DNA from: Lysobacteraceae bacterium NML91-0213
Lineage (GTDB): Bacteria; Pseudomonadota; Gammaproteobacteria; Xanthomonadales; Xanthomonadaceae
DNA: 53,604 nt
Reading direction: 5' to 3'
Assembly: GCA_002798175.1 (NCBI GenBank)
Contig: NWQL01000002.1
Coordinates: 329,850-383,453 of the forward strand
Part shown: in pieces, positions 16,290 to 28,201 of the stretch
Numbering within the stretch: the first letter of the stretch is position 1
How the letters are laid out: every line of letters starts with the position of its first letter
Notes under the pieces: model-generated
Told to the model about the DNA's origin: nothing
What the model saw: the letters and a program-made list of their open reading frames with translations, nothing else
Database searches by the model: none
Program-made: the position numbers and the translations under genes

Positions 16290-19200
16290 TCACGACACGT
16301 CTGCCGGCAGCGCAGCGGATACCGGCCGCTTCCTGGCCAGCTGCCGCTGCTTGATCAGCGAATACAGCGCCGGGATCACCACCAGGGTCAGCACCGTCGA
16401 CGACACCATGCCGCCCACCATCGGCGCGGCGATGCGGCGCATGACCTCGGAACCTGTGCCGCTGCTCCACATGATCGGCAGCAGGCCGGCCATGATCGCG
16501 ACCACGGTCATCATCTTCGGGCGCACGCGGTCGACCGCGCCTTCGATGATGGCCTCGCGCAGGTCCCGTGCATCCAGCGCCCGGCCTTCGGCCTGCCTCT
16601 GCGCGGCGCGCGCTTCAAGCGCGTGGTCGAGGTAAATCAGCATCACCACACCGGTCTCCGCAGCGACGCCGGCCAGCGCGATGAAGCCCACGATCACCGC
16701 GACGCTGGTGTTGTAGTCGAGCATCCACATTAGCCACACGCCGCCGACCAGCGCGAACGGCACCGACAGCATCACGATCAGCGACTCGGTGACACGGCGG
16801 AAGTTGAGGTACAGCAGCAGGAAAATCAGCGCCAGCGTCACCGGAACGACGACACGCATCTTCTCCGCGGCACGTTGCATGTATTCGTACTGTCCACTCC
16901 AGGTCACGTAGTAGCCAGGCGGGAACTGCACCTGCTCGGTGACCGCTTCCTGCGCAGCCTTCACGTAGCGGCCGAGATCGCTCTCGCGGGTATCGACGTA
17001 GATGTAAGCCGCCAGCATCGCGTTCTCGGTGCGGATGCTCGGCGCCCCCTTCCTGACCTCGATCTGCGCCAGTTCGCCGAGCGGCACCTGGGCGCCGCCG
17101 GGAACCGGCACCAGGACCTGGCTGCCGATCCGGTGCGGATCGTCGCGCAGCTCGCGCGGGTAGCGCACGATCGCGCTGAAGCGCTCGCGGCCCTGGAGGA
17201 TGGTGGTGACGATCTCGCCGCCAAGCGCGGCCGCCACCACGTCCTGCACCTCGCCCAGGGTCACGCCGTACTGGGCCAGGCGCCCCAGGTCGGGGGTGAT
17301 GTCGAGGTAGTAGGCGCCGGTCAGGCGCTCGGCGAACGCGCTGGTCGTCCCCGGCACCTCACGCACCACCGCTTCGATCTCGGTGGCCAGCGCGTCCAGT
17401 TGCTCCAGGTTGCTGCCGAAGAGCTTGATGCCCACGGGCGTGCGGATGCCGGTGGCCAGCATGTCGGTGCGGGCCTTGATCGGCATCGTCCAGGAGTTGG
17501 CGACGCCCGGGAACTTCAGCGCCTCGTCCATCTCGGCGATGAGCTTGTCGGTGGTCATGCCCTCACGCCACTCGTCCTCGGGCTTGAGGTTGATGACGGT
17601 CTCGAACATCTCCAGCGGCGCCGGGTCGGTGGCGGTCAGGGCGCGACCCGCCTTGCCGAACACCGACTCCACTTCCGGGAAGCCCTTGATGATCCGGTCC
17701 TGCTGCTGCAGCAGCTCCGATGCCTTGGTCACCGACATGCCGGGAAGCGACGCGGGCATGTACAGCAGCGTGCCTTCGTTGAGCGTGGGCATGAACTCGC
17801 TGCCCAGGCGCGATGCAGGCCACAGGCTGGCAAACAGGGCGACCAGCGCGAACATGACTGTGGCCATGCGGTGCCGCAGAACGACGTTGATCACCGGCCG
17901 ATAGGCCGCAACCAGGAACCGGTTCACCGGATTCTTGTGCTCGGGCACGATCTTGCCGCGCACGAACAGCAGCATGAGTACCGGTACCAGCGTGATCGAC
18001 AACAGCGCGCCACCGGCCATCGCGAAGGTCTTGGTGAATGCCAGCGGCTTGAACAGGCGACCTTCCTGCGCCTCCAGCGCGAACACGGGCAGGAACGAGA
18101 CGGTGATGATCATCAGGCTGAAGAACAGCGCCGGCCCGACCTCGCGACAGGCATCGATGATCAGCTGGGTCCGGCTGCGGGAGCCGTCGGAGCGCTCGAT
18201 GTGCTTGTGCGCGTTCTCGATCATCACGATCGCCGCGTCGACCATCACGCCAATCGAGATCGCGATGCCGCCCAGGCTCATGATGTTGGAGTTCATGCCC
18301 AGCATGCGCATCGCGATCACCGCGATCAGCACGCCGACGGGCAGCATGACGATCGCGACCAGCGCGCTGCGCGCATGGAACAGGAATACCAGGCACACCA
18401 GTGCGACGATCAGGCTCTCCTCGAGCAGCGTCGTGCGTAGCGTCTTGATCGCGCGCACGATGAGATCGGAGCGGTCGTAGACCGCCTGGACGCTGACGCC
18501 CTCGGGGAGTCCACTCGCAAGCTGGGCGATCTTGTCCTTCACCCCCCCGATCACGGCCAGGGCGTTTTCGCCGAAGCGCGCAATGACGATCCCGCCCACA
18601 ACGTCGCCTTCGCCGTCCAGGTCGACGATGCCACGGCGCTCATCGGGTACCAGTTCGACCCGGGCGACGTCGCCGATCAGAACCGGTGCGCCCCCTTCGG
18701 CGCGCAGAACCAGGCTCTCGATATCCTCGATACCGCGCAGGTAGCCGCGGCCCCGCACCATGTACTCGGTCTCGGCCATCTCGATCACGCGGCCGCCGAC
18801 GTCGCGGTTGCTCTCGGCGATCACCTCGGACACGCGTGAAATCGGGATGTCGAACTCGCGCAGCCGGACCGGATCGACGGTGATCGAGTACTGGCGCACG
18901 AAGCCGCCGACGCTGGCGACCTCGGCCACGCCGGGCGCGGTGGTGAGCTGGTAACGCAGGTACCAGTCCTGCATCGCGCGCAGCTCGTCCAGCGAGTGGC
19001 GGTCGCTCTGCAGCACGTACTGGTAGACCCAGCCCACGCCGGACGCGTCGGGTCCCAGTGCCGGTGCCACGCCAGCCGGCAGGTTTTTCGACGCGACGTT
19101 GAGGTTCTCGAGCACGCGCGAGCGCGCCCAGTACAGGTCCGTGCCTTCTTCGAAGATGACGTAGATGAAGGAGGCGCCGAAGAACGAGAAGCCGCGGACG

Positions 19201-19442
19201 TCCTTCGACTTCGGCGTCGCGAGCAGGGCGCTGGTCAGCGGATAGGTGACCTGGTCCTCGACCACCTGGGGCGCCTGCCCCGGGTACTCCGTGAACACGA
19301 TCACCTGCACGTCCGACAGATCCGGTTGTGCGTCCAGCGGCGTGTTCATCAGTGCGTAGATGCCACCGACGACAATCGCCAGCGCCATCAGCAGCACCAG
19401 GAAGACGTTGCGCACCGACCATTCAACGAGACGGCCAAGCAT
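16290..19442 (-). CDS. cusA: CusA, copper/silver RND efflux pump
   Basis: 1050 residues, a full HME-RND trimer subunit with 12 membrane helices and two large periplasmic loops. Motifs of the monovalent (Cu/Ag) subclass are present: MPASLPGMSVTKASELL, ATDPAPLEMFETVINLKP and SWTMPIKARTDMLATGIRTPVGIK. These carry the three methionines that bind Cu(I) in E. coli CusA. The proton-relay segment reads SIGVMVDAAIVMIEN. It follows cusB by one base and ends the cusCBA unit. It exports Cu(I)/Ag(I) across the envelope with CusB and CusC. Confidence 0.95.
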   Translation of the reverse strand: MLGRLVEWSVRNVFLVLLMALAIVVGGIYALMNTPLDAQPDLSDVQVIVFTEYPGQAPQVVEDQVTYPLTSALLATPKSKDVRGFSFFGASFIYVIFEEGTDLYWARSRVLENLNVASKNLPAGVAPALGPDASGVGWVYQYVLQSDRHSLDELRAMQDWYLRYQLTTAPGVAEVASVGGFVRQYSITVDPVRLREFDIPISRVSEVIAESNRDVGGRVIEMAETEYMVRGRGYLRGIEDIESLVLRAEGGAPVLIGDVARVELVPDERRGIVDLDGEGDVVGGIVIARFGENALAVIGGVKDKIAQLASGLPEGVSVQAVYDRSDLIVRAIKTLRTTLLEESLIVALVCLVFLFHARSALVAIVMLPVGVLIAVIAMRMLGMNSNIMSLGGIAISIGVMVDAAIVMIENAHKHIERSDGSRSRTQLIIDACREVGPALFFSLMIITVSFLPVFALEAQEGRLFKPLAFTKTFAMAGGALLSITLVPVLMLLFVRGKIVPEHKNPVNRFLVAAYRPVINVVLRHRMATVMFALVALFASLWPASRLGSEFMPTLNEGTLLYMPASLPGMSVTKASELLQQQDRIIKGFPEVESVFGKAGRALTATDPAPLEMFETVINLKPEDEWREGMTTDKLIAEMDEALKFPGVANSWTMPIKARTDMLATGIRTPVGIKLFGSNLEQLDALATEIEAVVREVPGTTSAFAERLTGAYYLDITPDLGRLAQYGVTLGEVQDVVAAALGGEIVTTILQGRERFSAIVRYPRELRDDPHRIGSQVLVPVPGGAQVPLGELAQIEVRKGAPSIRTENAMLAAYIYVDTRESDLGRYVKAAQEAVTEQVQFPPGYYVTWSGQYEYMQRAAEKMRVVVPVTLALIFLLLYLNFRRVTESLIVMLSVPFALVGGVWLMWMLDYNTSVAVIVGFIALAGVAAETGVVMLIYLDHALEARAAQRQAEGRALDARDLREAIIEGAVDRVRPKMMTVVAIMAGLLPIMWSSGTGSEVMRRIAAPMVGGMVSSTVLTLVVIPALYSLIKQRQLARKRPVSAALPADVS

Positions 19443-19443
19443 G

Positions 19444-20937
19444 TCAGTGCCCCTCGTGGCTGGTGGCGGGAGCAGGTGTGCCGTGGTCGTTCATCGTTCC
19501 ATGGTCGCCATGGCTGTCATGGCCGTCGGACGCGCCAGGATCGCTGGCGGCAGCCGGTGGATCTCCCGATGTCGCCGGTATGGCATGGCCTGCGTGGGGA
19601 TCAGCGACCTCGTCAACATGACCTGCGTGCGGATCGACGGCGTCCTCACCGTGCCCGGCGTGTGGATCCTCAGTGGTGCCCGAAGGCGCGCCGTGTCCTG
19701 CATGACCCTCAAGCCCCTGGAGTGCCGACTGCAGGTTGCTTTCGGCGTCGATCAGGAAGTTGGCGGAGACCACGACCTGTTCGCCTTCGGCGATCCCGTC
19801 GAGCACTTCGATGCGATCGCCGCCACGGCGACCCAGGGTGACGTCGCGCGGTGCGAACCGGCCGGGGCCGGTCTCGACCAGCACCACCTGGCGCGTGCCG
19901 CTGTCGAGCACGGCCGAGCGCGGAACGGTCAGGACCGGTCCAGCACCCGGCTCCTCCAGCACCACCGTCCCGTAGAGCCCCGGCCGGAGGTCGCCGTCGG
20001 GGTTGGGCAGGGCGATGCGCACATCCACGGTGCGCGTCATCGCATCGATGACGGGCTGCACGAAGGTGACCGCGCCCTCGGCCACCTGGCCCGGCAGGGC
20101 CACGGTTTCAAAGCGTGCGGGCTGGCCGGGCTGGATGCCCGCGGCCTGCGCCGCCGGGACCTTCGCGATCACCCACACCGTCGACAGGTCCGCCAGGCGC
20201 AGGATGGTTTCGCCGGGCTCGAAGCGTGCGCCCTGGACCACCGGCTTCTCGATCACGACCCCGTCCGCGGGCGCGGTGAGCACCAGCCCCGTCTTGCCGA
20301 GTTGCGCGTCGCTGATTTCCCAGTTGCGCAGGCGGGTGCGTGCGGCATCGCGCAGGCGGGTCATCGATGCCGCGCTCGCGGGATCGGACCCGGCCAACCT
20401 GCGGGCGGTCTCGTCGGCCAGCCGGTATTCCTGCTGCGCCGCCGCCAACTGTGGGCTGTAGACGGAGAGCAGCGGCTGCCCGGCGCGGACGCGCATGCCG
20501 GTCTGGTTCGCGTACAGCCGCTCCACCCAGCCTTCAAAGCGGGGCGCGATCGCGTACTGCCGGGTCTCGTCGACCTCGACCGTGCCGCTGGTGCGCACGG
20601 TGGCGGACATGGCTCCTCGCTTGACCGCCTCGGTGCGCACGCCCAGCGCCTGCACCTTGTCCGGGGGCAGCACCACCGTACCCGGCGCCGCCGGCGGGGC
20701 GTCGTCGGCATAGACCGGGACGTAGTCCATGCCCATCGAATCCTTCTTCGGCACCGGCGACGTGTCCGCCAGGCCCATCGGATTGCGGTAATAGAGCACT
20801 TTGCGTTCCGCGGCCGCTGCCTCGGCGGACGTGGCTGCGGTGGGCGAATCGTTCGTGGCGCGGCCCGCCATCCAGCCGACGGCGAGTGCGGCGAGTGCGA
20901 CGCCGATGGCGAGCGACAGGGTCTGGACACGGGTCAT
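19444..20937 (-). CDS. cusB: CusB, RND membrane-fusion adaptor with His-rich tail
   Basis: 497 residues. The N-terminal anchor is followed by a heavy-metal-binding motif (YYRNPMGLADTSPVPKKDSMGMDYVPVY) and then the barrel-sandwich/beta-barrel adaptor region. The last 90 or so residues are an unusual tail rich in His and Asp, with repeated DPHAGH (five or so HAGH units) and ending SHEGH. E. coli CusB lacks such a tail. The start overlaps cusC by 4 bases and cusA follows by one base. The adaptor passes Cu(I)/Ag(I) to CusA; the tail may add periplasmic metal buffering. Confidence 0.93.
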   Translation of the reverse strand: MTRVQTLSLAIGVALAALAVGWMAGRATNDSPTAATSAEAAAAERKVLYYRNPMGLADTSPVPKKDSMGMDYVPVYADDAPPAAPGTVVLPPDKVQALGVRTEAVKRGAMSATVRTSGTVEVDETRQYAIAPRFEGWVERLYANQTGMRVRAGQPLLSVYSPQLAAAQQEYRLADETARRLAGSDPASAASMTRLRDAARTRLRNWEISDAQLGKTGLVLTAPADGVVIEKPVVQGARFEPGETILRLADLSTVWVIAKVPAAQAAGIQPGQPARFETVALPGQVAEGAVTFVQPVIDAMTRTVDVRIALPNPDGDLRPGLYGTVVLEEPGAGPVLTVPRSAVLDSGTRQVVLVETGPGRFAPRDVTLGRRGGDRIEVLDGIAEGEQVVVSANFLIDAESNLQSALQGLEGHAGHGAPSGTTEDPHAGHGEDAVDPHAGHVDEVADPHAGHAIPATSGDPPAAASDPGASDGHDSHGDHGTMNDHGTPAPATSHEGH

Positions 20938-22256
20938 CGGATCTCTCCTTCGATGGCGCGCACGGCGGCGGCGCCCAACAGTTCGTCACGCAGTGCATCG
21001 ACCCGTGCGAGGTCGGCGCCCTGCCATTCATTGAGTGCTTCCAGCAGCGTCCCGAAGTCGACTTCGCCGACCTGGTAGCTGGCCAGCGCGGACTGCCAGG
21101 TGGCGTCGGCCTGCGGCAGCAGCGTGTTCTCGATCAGCGCGCGGCGCTCGCGTGCGCTGGTCCACTGCGACCAGGCGGAGGCGCCGCTTTCCTCGACGGC
21201 CCGCAACGTGGCATCTCTGCGGGCCAGCGCCGCGTCTTCGAGCAGGCGCGACTCGCGCTCGCGTTCGCGGCGGGCGCGCTGCTGGAACGGGATCTCGACC
21301 TCGAGCATCAGCTCGGTGCTTTCGAGGCCGTTGCCGAGCTGCATCGCACCCACGCCCAGGGTGATGTCCGGAAAGCGGTTGCGACGCTGCAGCACCACGT
21401 TCGTGCGCGCCGCCTCGGCGCGGGCCTGCTGCGAGCGCACCGCGGGATGCGCATCGGCGTCATCCAGTGCCTCGGCAAGCGAGGCGCTGTGGACGGCGAG
21501 GCGCGGCGCCTCGCCGGGAGTCGCCAGCGGTGCATCGGACCGGCGCCCCAGCACCGCGTTCAAGGTGGCGGCCGCCTCCTGCTTGGTCGCGAGGCGTTCG
21601 ATCCGCTCCCGTTGCAGGCTGGTCTGCTCGACCTGGGCGCGGATGGCATCCTGCTGCGCCGCGCGACCCAGGGCGTAGCGCACGCCGGCTATTTCCTCGA
21701 CCTGGCGGAGCAGGGCGATGCGGCGGTCGAGCACGGCCACGGCCTGATCGGCATGCCAGTAGCGCACGTACGCCGCTTCAGCCTCTGCCAGCAGGTCGCG
21801 CGCCGCGGTGATGCGGTCAAGCCCGACCGCGACCGCGTCCTGGCTGGCCGCGGTCCGCGCCAGACCACGCTTGCCCCAGAGCGGGAAGCGCTGGCGCAGC
21901 GCGTAGTTCACCTCGCGCTCGGCACCGGCGGTGCGCCAGGGCTTGTCCGGATCGAGGCCGCGGAATCCAACCGAGGCCATCGGATCGGGCAGGGCACCTG
22001 CGGGAAGGATCCTCGCTTCGGCGGCCTGGGTTTCGAAGTCCATGGCCCGCAGCTCGGGGTTGTGTTCGAGAACCCAAGAGCGGATGGACTCGAGGCTGTG
22101 CCCCGGGATGGGTTCGGTGGCGGTCGCGGACAGCGCCAGTGCCCACAAGGCGCCGGCGAGCACGCAGGCAGGCAGGTGCCGGAGCGGTGGCCGACGGCGG
22201 AATAGCGGGCGAGGGTGCAGGCGCCTGGCCTGCAATCGGTCGAACAGGGATGCCAT
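20934..22256 (-). CDS. cusC: CusC-like outer-membrane efflux protein (TolC family)
   Basis: 440 residues from the ATG at 22256; the frame is open further upstream, but the chosen start puts a signal-like segment at the front. The two OEP repeats are visible (for example RGLDPDKPWRTAGAEREVNYALRQRFPLWGKR and the C-terminal ESGASAWSQWTSARERRALIENTLLPQADATWQSALASYQVGEVDFGTLLEALN). It forms the outer-membrane exit duct for CusBA. No lipobox is evident, unlike E. coli CusC. Confidence 0.88.
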   Translation of the reverse strand: MASLFDRLQARRLHPRPLFRRRPPLRHLPACVLAGALWALALSATATEPIPGHSLESIRSWVLEHNPELRAMDFETQAAEARILPAGALPDPMASVGFRGLDPDKPWRTAGAEREVNYALRQRFPLWGKRGLARTAASQDAVAVGLDRITAARDLLAEAEAAYVRYWHADQAVAVLDRRIALLRQVEEIAGVRYALGRAAQQDAIRAQVEQTSLQRERIERLATKQEAAATLNAVLGRRSDAPLATPGEAPRLAVHSASLAEALDDADAHPAVRSQQARAEAARTNVVLQRRNRFPDITLGVGAMQLGNGLESTELMLEVEIPFQQRARRERERESRLLEDAALARRDATLRAVEESGASAWSQWTSARERRALIENTLLPQADATWQSALASYQVGEVDFGTLLEALNEWQGADLARVDALRDELLGAAAVRAIEGEIR

Positions 22257-22382
22257 ATCAGTGTCCTTGGGCCGATGCGACGCAGGTCGCTCGGACGAGG
22301 CAGGAACACATGCCGTGATGCGCACGGCACGAACGCACAACACTGCGCCGCACAGTCGTGCGGAGCAGTCAGCGTTCGGGCA

Positions 22383-22805
22383 TCAAATCAGCAGGAGGGC
22401 CGCTGGATGGGCGGTGGGGCGGTGCCAGGCGGGCCTGGGGGGCGATTCCACCCAGCTGGGCGTGACCCCTGGGCCGGCATCGGCGACCTCGGCCACGACG
22501 AACCAGGAGACCCACGCTCCGACAAACAGCGGCGGGACCGGTGGGATGCGCCCACTGTCGGCCGAAATACCCCCCTCGCTGCAGTGCGCGGCACACACCG
22601 CCCTGTCCGCCGAGGGAAGCTCCGCGTCGCAGCCGTGGCCGTGGTCGTGGGGGGTATCCGCGCCGGCCGCGACTGCGGCGGCGGGTGTGCCCGGAAGATC
22701 CAGGCAGCCGCCATGGCTGGCCAGCGCGAGCTGAGACCAGAGCAATGCCGCCATCGCGAGGAGGGCGGTGCGCTGGAACCAGCTACGGTGACGACGGCGG
22801 ATCAT
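22383..22805 (-). CDS. Small His/Cys-containing exported protein before cusCBA
   Basis: 140 residues with an N-terminal signal (FQRTALLAMAALLWSQLALA). A His- and Cys-bearing segment (HGGCLDL, HDHGHGCDAELPSADRAVCAAHC) and a hydrophobic stretch (PPLFVGAWVSWFVVAEVADAG) follow. I do not recognise a named family. The position directly upstream of cusC, on the same strand, suggests a metal-binding accessory of the pump, analogous to CopL or CzcI leader proteins. A CusF identity is not supported. Confidence 0.6.
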   Translation of the reverse strand: MIRRRHRSWFQRTALLAMAALLWSQLALASHGGCLDLPGTPAAAVAAGADTPHDHGHGCDAELPSADRAVCAAHCSEGGISADSGRIPPVPPLFVGAWVSWFVVAEVADAGPGVTPSWVESPPRPAWHRPTAHPAALLLI

Positions 22806-22839
22806 GGCTTGAGGTTACCTTTTGCTCGGTCAGATGCAA

Positions 22840-22853
22840 CTGATCCAGATCAA
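22840..22853. promoter_or_regulatory. FNR/ANR-like box upstream of the cus genes
   Basis: The sequence CTGATCCAGATCAA differs from the FNR consensus TTGATnnnnATCAA at one position. It lies 35-48 bases upstream of the start of the exported-protein gene at 22805, a plausible activator position. No overlapping CueR-type promoter was seen here. Single site, motif-only evidence. Confidence 0.4.
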
Positions 22854-23047
22854 TCCCCCGGGCAGATCGGGTGACTGGACCGGCATGGCCGCTTTCGGTG
22901 TCGCCGAAACCGGAGCCGACCCGGCCAGGCGAAGCGCGCGGGCCACAACCGACACCTAGCTCAGTCTCATGGCGAGCGCCGCAACCATCGGGCTCAGCGG
23001 GATCCCCGAGCGCGAGTAGAGCGCGCCGGCGGCGGCCGGAACCAGCT

Positions 23048-23248
23048 TCAGGCTGATCGCTCGTCCGGGTACCCAGCCTCACTGAGCGCTGAGAGGAACG
23101 CGCCCCCGTCCATGTCGCTATCGACCCTCACCTGACGCGTCGGTGGGTCGGTTTCGATGCGGGCTTGGGGGTCCACACTGAGCAGTGCCTTCTTGACGGA
23201 CTTGGCGCAGCCGCCGCATGTCATGTTTGGAATGTGGAAACGAAGCAT
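23048..23248 (-). CDS. copZ: CopZ-like HMA-domain copper chaperone
   Basis: 66 residues forming a single heavy-metal-associated domain. The metal motif is MTCGGC (residues 9-14 in IPNMTCGGCAKSVKKAL), and the fold ends with LSEAGYPDE. With no signal peptide it is cytosolic, probably carrying Cu(I) to the CPC ATPase. It has its own CueR-type promoter at 23281-23311, separate from copA. Confidence 0.9.
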   Translation of the reverse strand: MLRFHIPNMTCGGCAKSVKKALLSVDPQARIETDPPTRQVRVDSDMDGGAFLSALSEAGYPDERSA

Positions 23249-23280
23249 CTTGATCTCCTGATCGACTGTGGTGTCGGATC

Positions 23281-23311
23281 AATATGGGGTTTGACAGCGT
23301 GGCAAGGTCAA
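23281..23311 (-). promoter_or_regulatory. CueR-type promoter of copZ
   Basis: Minus strand: -35 TTGACC (23311-23306), a 19-base spacer, then -10 CATATT (23286-23281). The spacer begins TTGCCACGCTG, and its first six bases equal those of the copA-ATPase promoter spacer. The start codon of copZ is 33 bases below the -10. Confidence 0.75.
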
Positions 23312-23402
23312 TCGGCTATCAGCAGAATGTTTGCAAGCTGCTCACGGCTGGCCGACAACGGCGCCGAGAACTCTTGCGAATGCACGTCCGACCACGAATG
23401 AG

Positions 23403-23882
23403 TCATCTGACGCCGCGGTTACGCGAGGAGGCGGGCGTGTCGGCCCCAAACCGAGGCGTCCTATGTGGACCCTGCGAACGCGACTCCGCCGCTGTTGGCT
23501 CGGCCAGATCCGCAAGGATCGGGCATTCCGGTCGGTCATCCCCGTGGCAGTGGTCGGCCAGATGCTCGAGCGTTTGCACCATCGCCTGCAGCTCGGCGAT
23601 TCTCGTCTTCAGTCCGGCGGCATGGGAAAGCGCCATCGCCTTGACGTCGGCGCTTGCGCGTTCACGGTCGCGCCACAAGACCAGCAGTTCTGCGATCTGT
23701 TCGACAGAGAAGCCAAGGTCTCGTGCGCGACGGATAAAGCGAAGGCTATAAGCGTCAGGCGTGCTGTAGTGTCGGTAGCCGGCCTCAGAGCGCGCAGCTT
23801 TGGGGATCAAGCCGATCTGTTCGTAGTAGCGGATCATCTTCGCCGACACGCCTGAAAACTTGGCTGCTTCACCGATATTCAT
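23403..23882 (-). CDS. cueR: CueR, copper-responsive MerR-family regulator
   Basis: 159 residues. The N-terminus MNIGEAAKFSGVSAKMIRYYEQIGLIPK is typical CueR. C112 and C120 bound the metal loop CHGDDRPEC at exactly the E. coli CueR positions, and Ser77 is present as in monovalent-metal sensors. It carries a polar C-terminal extension of about 25 residues. The ATG could be at 23882 or one codon earlier (23885). It sits 108 bases downstream of the CPC ATPase on the same strand. It probably controls both TTGACC-19-type promoters, at copZ and copA. Confidence 0.92.
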   Translation of the reverse strand: MNIGEAAKFSGVSAKMIRYYEQIGLIPKAARSEAGYRHYSTPDAYSLRFIRRARDLGFSVEQIAELLVLWRDRERASADVKAMALSHAAGLKTRIAELQAMVQTLEHLADHCHGDDRPECPILADLAEPTAAESRSQGPHRTPRFGADTPASSRNRGVR

Positions 23883-23990
23883 CATTCTCTTTTCCTGGTC
23901 ACCCAAGGATGCTTGGTTCAACACGCTAGGCCGGCGTCCGCCACATCGATCCTGTCTTGGTGTTCAGTCAGGCGGCACCGTGTCTTGGGA

Positions 23991-26564
<2,574 letters not shown>

Positions 26565-26596
26565 GGAACTAGCTCTTCAGCGAGGACGTGGTACCA

Positions 26597-26627
26597 AGCT
26601 TAAAGATTGCCACGATGGCAAGGTCAA
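26597..26627 (-). promoter_or_regulatory. CueR-type promoter of the copA ATPase
   Basis: Minus strand: -35 TTGACC (26627-26622), a 19-base spacer, and -10 TAAGCT (26602-26597). The dyad TTGCCA-TCG-TGGCAA sits in the spacer. The -35 overlaps the last codons of tatB, so this is an internal promoter inside the copper cluster. Confidence 0.85.
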
Positions 26628-26890
26628 GGACTGAGGCGGCCCGACAGCTCGGCACGTGCTACCCGCGCGGCCAGGCCGCTGCGTTCCTCGCGCGCCTGAC
26701 TCAGGCTGCGCCGGAGCTCCTCTTCGCCCAGTTCGCGCTCCAGCTCGGACTTCACCGAATGCCATTGCGCGCGCGCGCGCCGGACCCACAGGCCGGCGAA
26801 CCTTGCAGCGTTCGGCAGGCGCTTGGGGCCCAGCACCACCAGAGCGACCACCGCGATGACGAACAGCTCGGAAAAGCCAATGTCGAACAT
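26624..26890 (-). CDS. tatB: TatB, twin-arginine translocase subunit
   Basis: 88 residues: [26 protein letters not shown] is the canonical TatB membrane helix plus hinge. An amphipathic and coiled helix follows ([38 protein letters not shown]). It is shorter than E. coli TatB (171). TatB recognises RR signal peptides with TatC; no tatC lies in the window. It is 33 bases after tatA. An accessory copy here probably serves the Tat-exported CopA oxidase. Confidence 0.92.
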   Translation of the reverse strand: MFDIGFSELFVIAVVALVVLGPKRLPNAARFAGLWVRRARAQWHSVKSELERELGEEELRRSLSQAREERSGLAARVARAELSGRLSP

Positions 26891-26923
26891 GCCTTGAGTC
26901 GGGCTCGGACCGGAGTCGCGTGC

Positions 26924-27157
26924 TCAGCGCGGGACACTTTCGTCGTGGTGGCTGCGCTCGGCGTCATGGCTGCCAGCGTTCCGTGCGTCGATGCTCAACT
27001 GGGCTGGCGGCGTCACTTGATCGTCGCTGACACCCTGCTTGAAGCCCTTGATCGCTTGGCCAATGTCGTGCCCGGCGTGCTTCAGCCGCTTGGTACCAAA
27101 CACGAGCACCACGACTGCAAGCACGATCAGCCAGTGCCAGATACTGAAACTTCCCAT
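26924..27157 (-). CDS. tatA: TatA, twin-arginine translocase subunit
   Basis: 77 residues from the ATG at 27157; the frame is open further upstream without Tat features. [43 protein letters not shown] is classical TatA (helix, FGTKRL hinge, amphipathic helix), with a His/Asp-rich C-terminus. It forms the protein-conducting assembly. The gene lies between copD and tatB in the copper cluster. Confidence 0.93.
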   Translation of the reverse strand: MGSFSIWHWLIVLAVVVLVFGTKRLKHAGHDIGQAIKGFKQGVSDDQVTPPAQLSIDARNAGSHDAERSHHDESVPR

Positions 27158-27261
27158 AAGAGCCCTCTCAATGGTTGATGAAAAGAACACCTGCTCCGAG
27201 ACAATGAGTACTGGTAGCTGCGGAGCGCTTGGATAATCAGTGATGCACAACGGTTGCAGCG

Positions 27262-28191
27262 CTACATGGGACTGAGGGTCCCAAGCACGGAAACAACGCC
27301 CACGATCGACGTGGCCAATATGGCCTCCGCCGCCAGACTCTGCCGCAGGGCGCGCACTTCCTGCGCAGGGTTTCCGCTGGTCAACGCCCGTCCCAGGCGT
27401 GGCACCAGCGCCCAACGGTGCAGCGCTCCCAGTCCGAGCATTCCGCCGAATAGAGCGAGCTTGACAAGCAACAGGTTTCCGTAGGTGCTTTGCACCAGCG
27501 TCGGCAAGGACCAAGCGGTGAGATCACCGTAGTGCGCGATACCGGACACGATGAGCGCAGCTACGAAAATCGTGCCCAGCGTCGAAAAGCCATGTAGAAA
27601 ATCATGCGTGGATCGCAGGCGGTCGTTGCGGGAGGCTTCCTTGCCTTGCAGGAGCATCCCCAAGAACATCAAGACCGCTGCGACCCAGCCGCCTGCTGCG
27701 AGAAGGTGGACGAGACCCGCGGCAAGCCGGACCGCACCTGCCATGCCCTCGCCAGCAGCGGCGTGGCCGTTCCATGCCAGCGAAGCGAGTGCGCCGCCCG
27801 CCAGCGTCGCCGCCAGCGGGAAGGCGGACTCCACCGTCCCGCGACGACGATGCCACCCGAGCAAGAACGCCATGGCGATCAGCAGCACGCTTCTCGCCAT
27901 GGCTGCGCGGCCCGCGGACGTTTCGAGCAGATACCAGCCAAGCGATTCGCGATCAACGTCGGCAATCGGCATTCCCATGATGCCGGCGGTCTTGAATACG
28001 ACATCGGCCCCGGTGAGCACGAGCCCGACGGCGGCACTCACCAACAGAATGCCCATGAAGGGCCATCCGGCCAGGGCGTCGGCGAGTGCCGGTCGCCGCA
28101 AACCATACCAGCTGAACAGCGGAACCCCGAAAAGAACCATGAGAACCATGTATTCCAGGAATCTCAGTGCGTAGGCCGACAGGTCGAACAT
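27262..28191 (-). CDS. copD: CopD, copper-resistance inner-membrane protein
   Basis: 309 residues with eight predicted membrane helices, usual for CopD/PcoD. Conserved features include the [16 protein letters not shown] region, [36 protein letters not shown] and [11 protein letters not shown]. The start chosen is the ATG at 28191, 10 bases after the copC stop. With CopC it is thought to move copper from periplasm to cytoplasm or to supply cuproenzymes. Confidence 0.9.
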   Translation of the reverse strand: MFDLSAYALRFLEYMVLMVLFGVPLFSWYGLRRPALADALAGWPFMGILLVSAAVGLVLTGADVVFKTAGIMGMPIADVDRESLGWYLLETSAGRAAMARSVLLIAMAFLLGWHRRRGTVESAFPLAATLAGGALASLAWNGHAAAGEGMAGAVRLAAGLVHLLAAGGWVAAVLMFLGMLLQGKEASRNDRLRSTHDFLHGFSTLGTIFVAALIVSGIAHYGDLTAWSLPTLVQSTYGNLLLVKLALFGGMLGLGALHRWALVPRLGRALTSGNPAQEVRALRQSLAAEAILATSIVGVVSVLGTLSPM

Positions 28192-28201
28192 CCTCGACTC
28201 C

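Noticed and set aside
22383..22805. CusF copper chaperone
   Set aside because: The small protein before cusC lacks the CusF beta-barrel and its W/M/H copper site.
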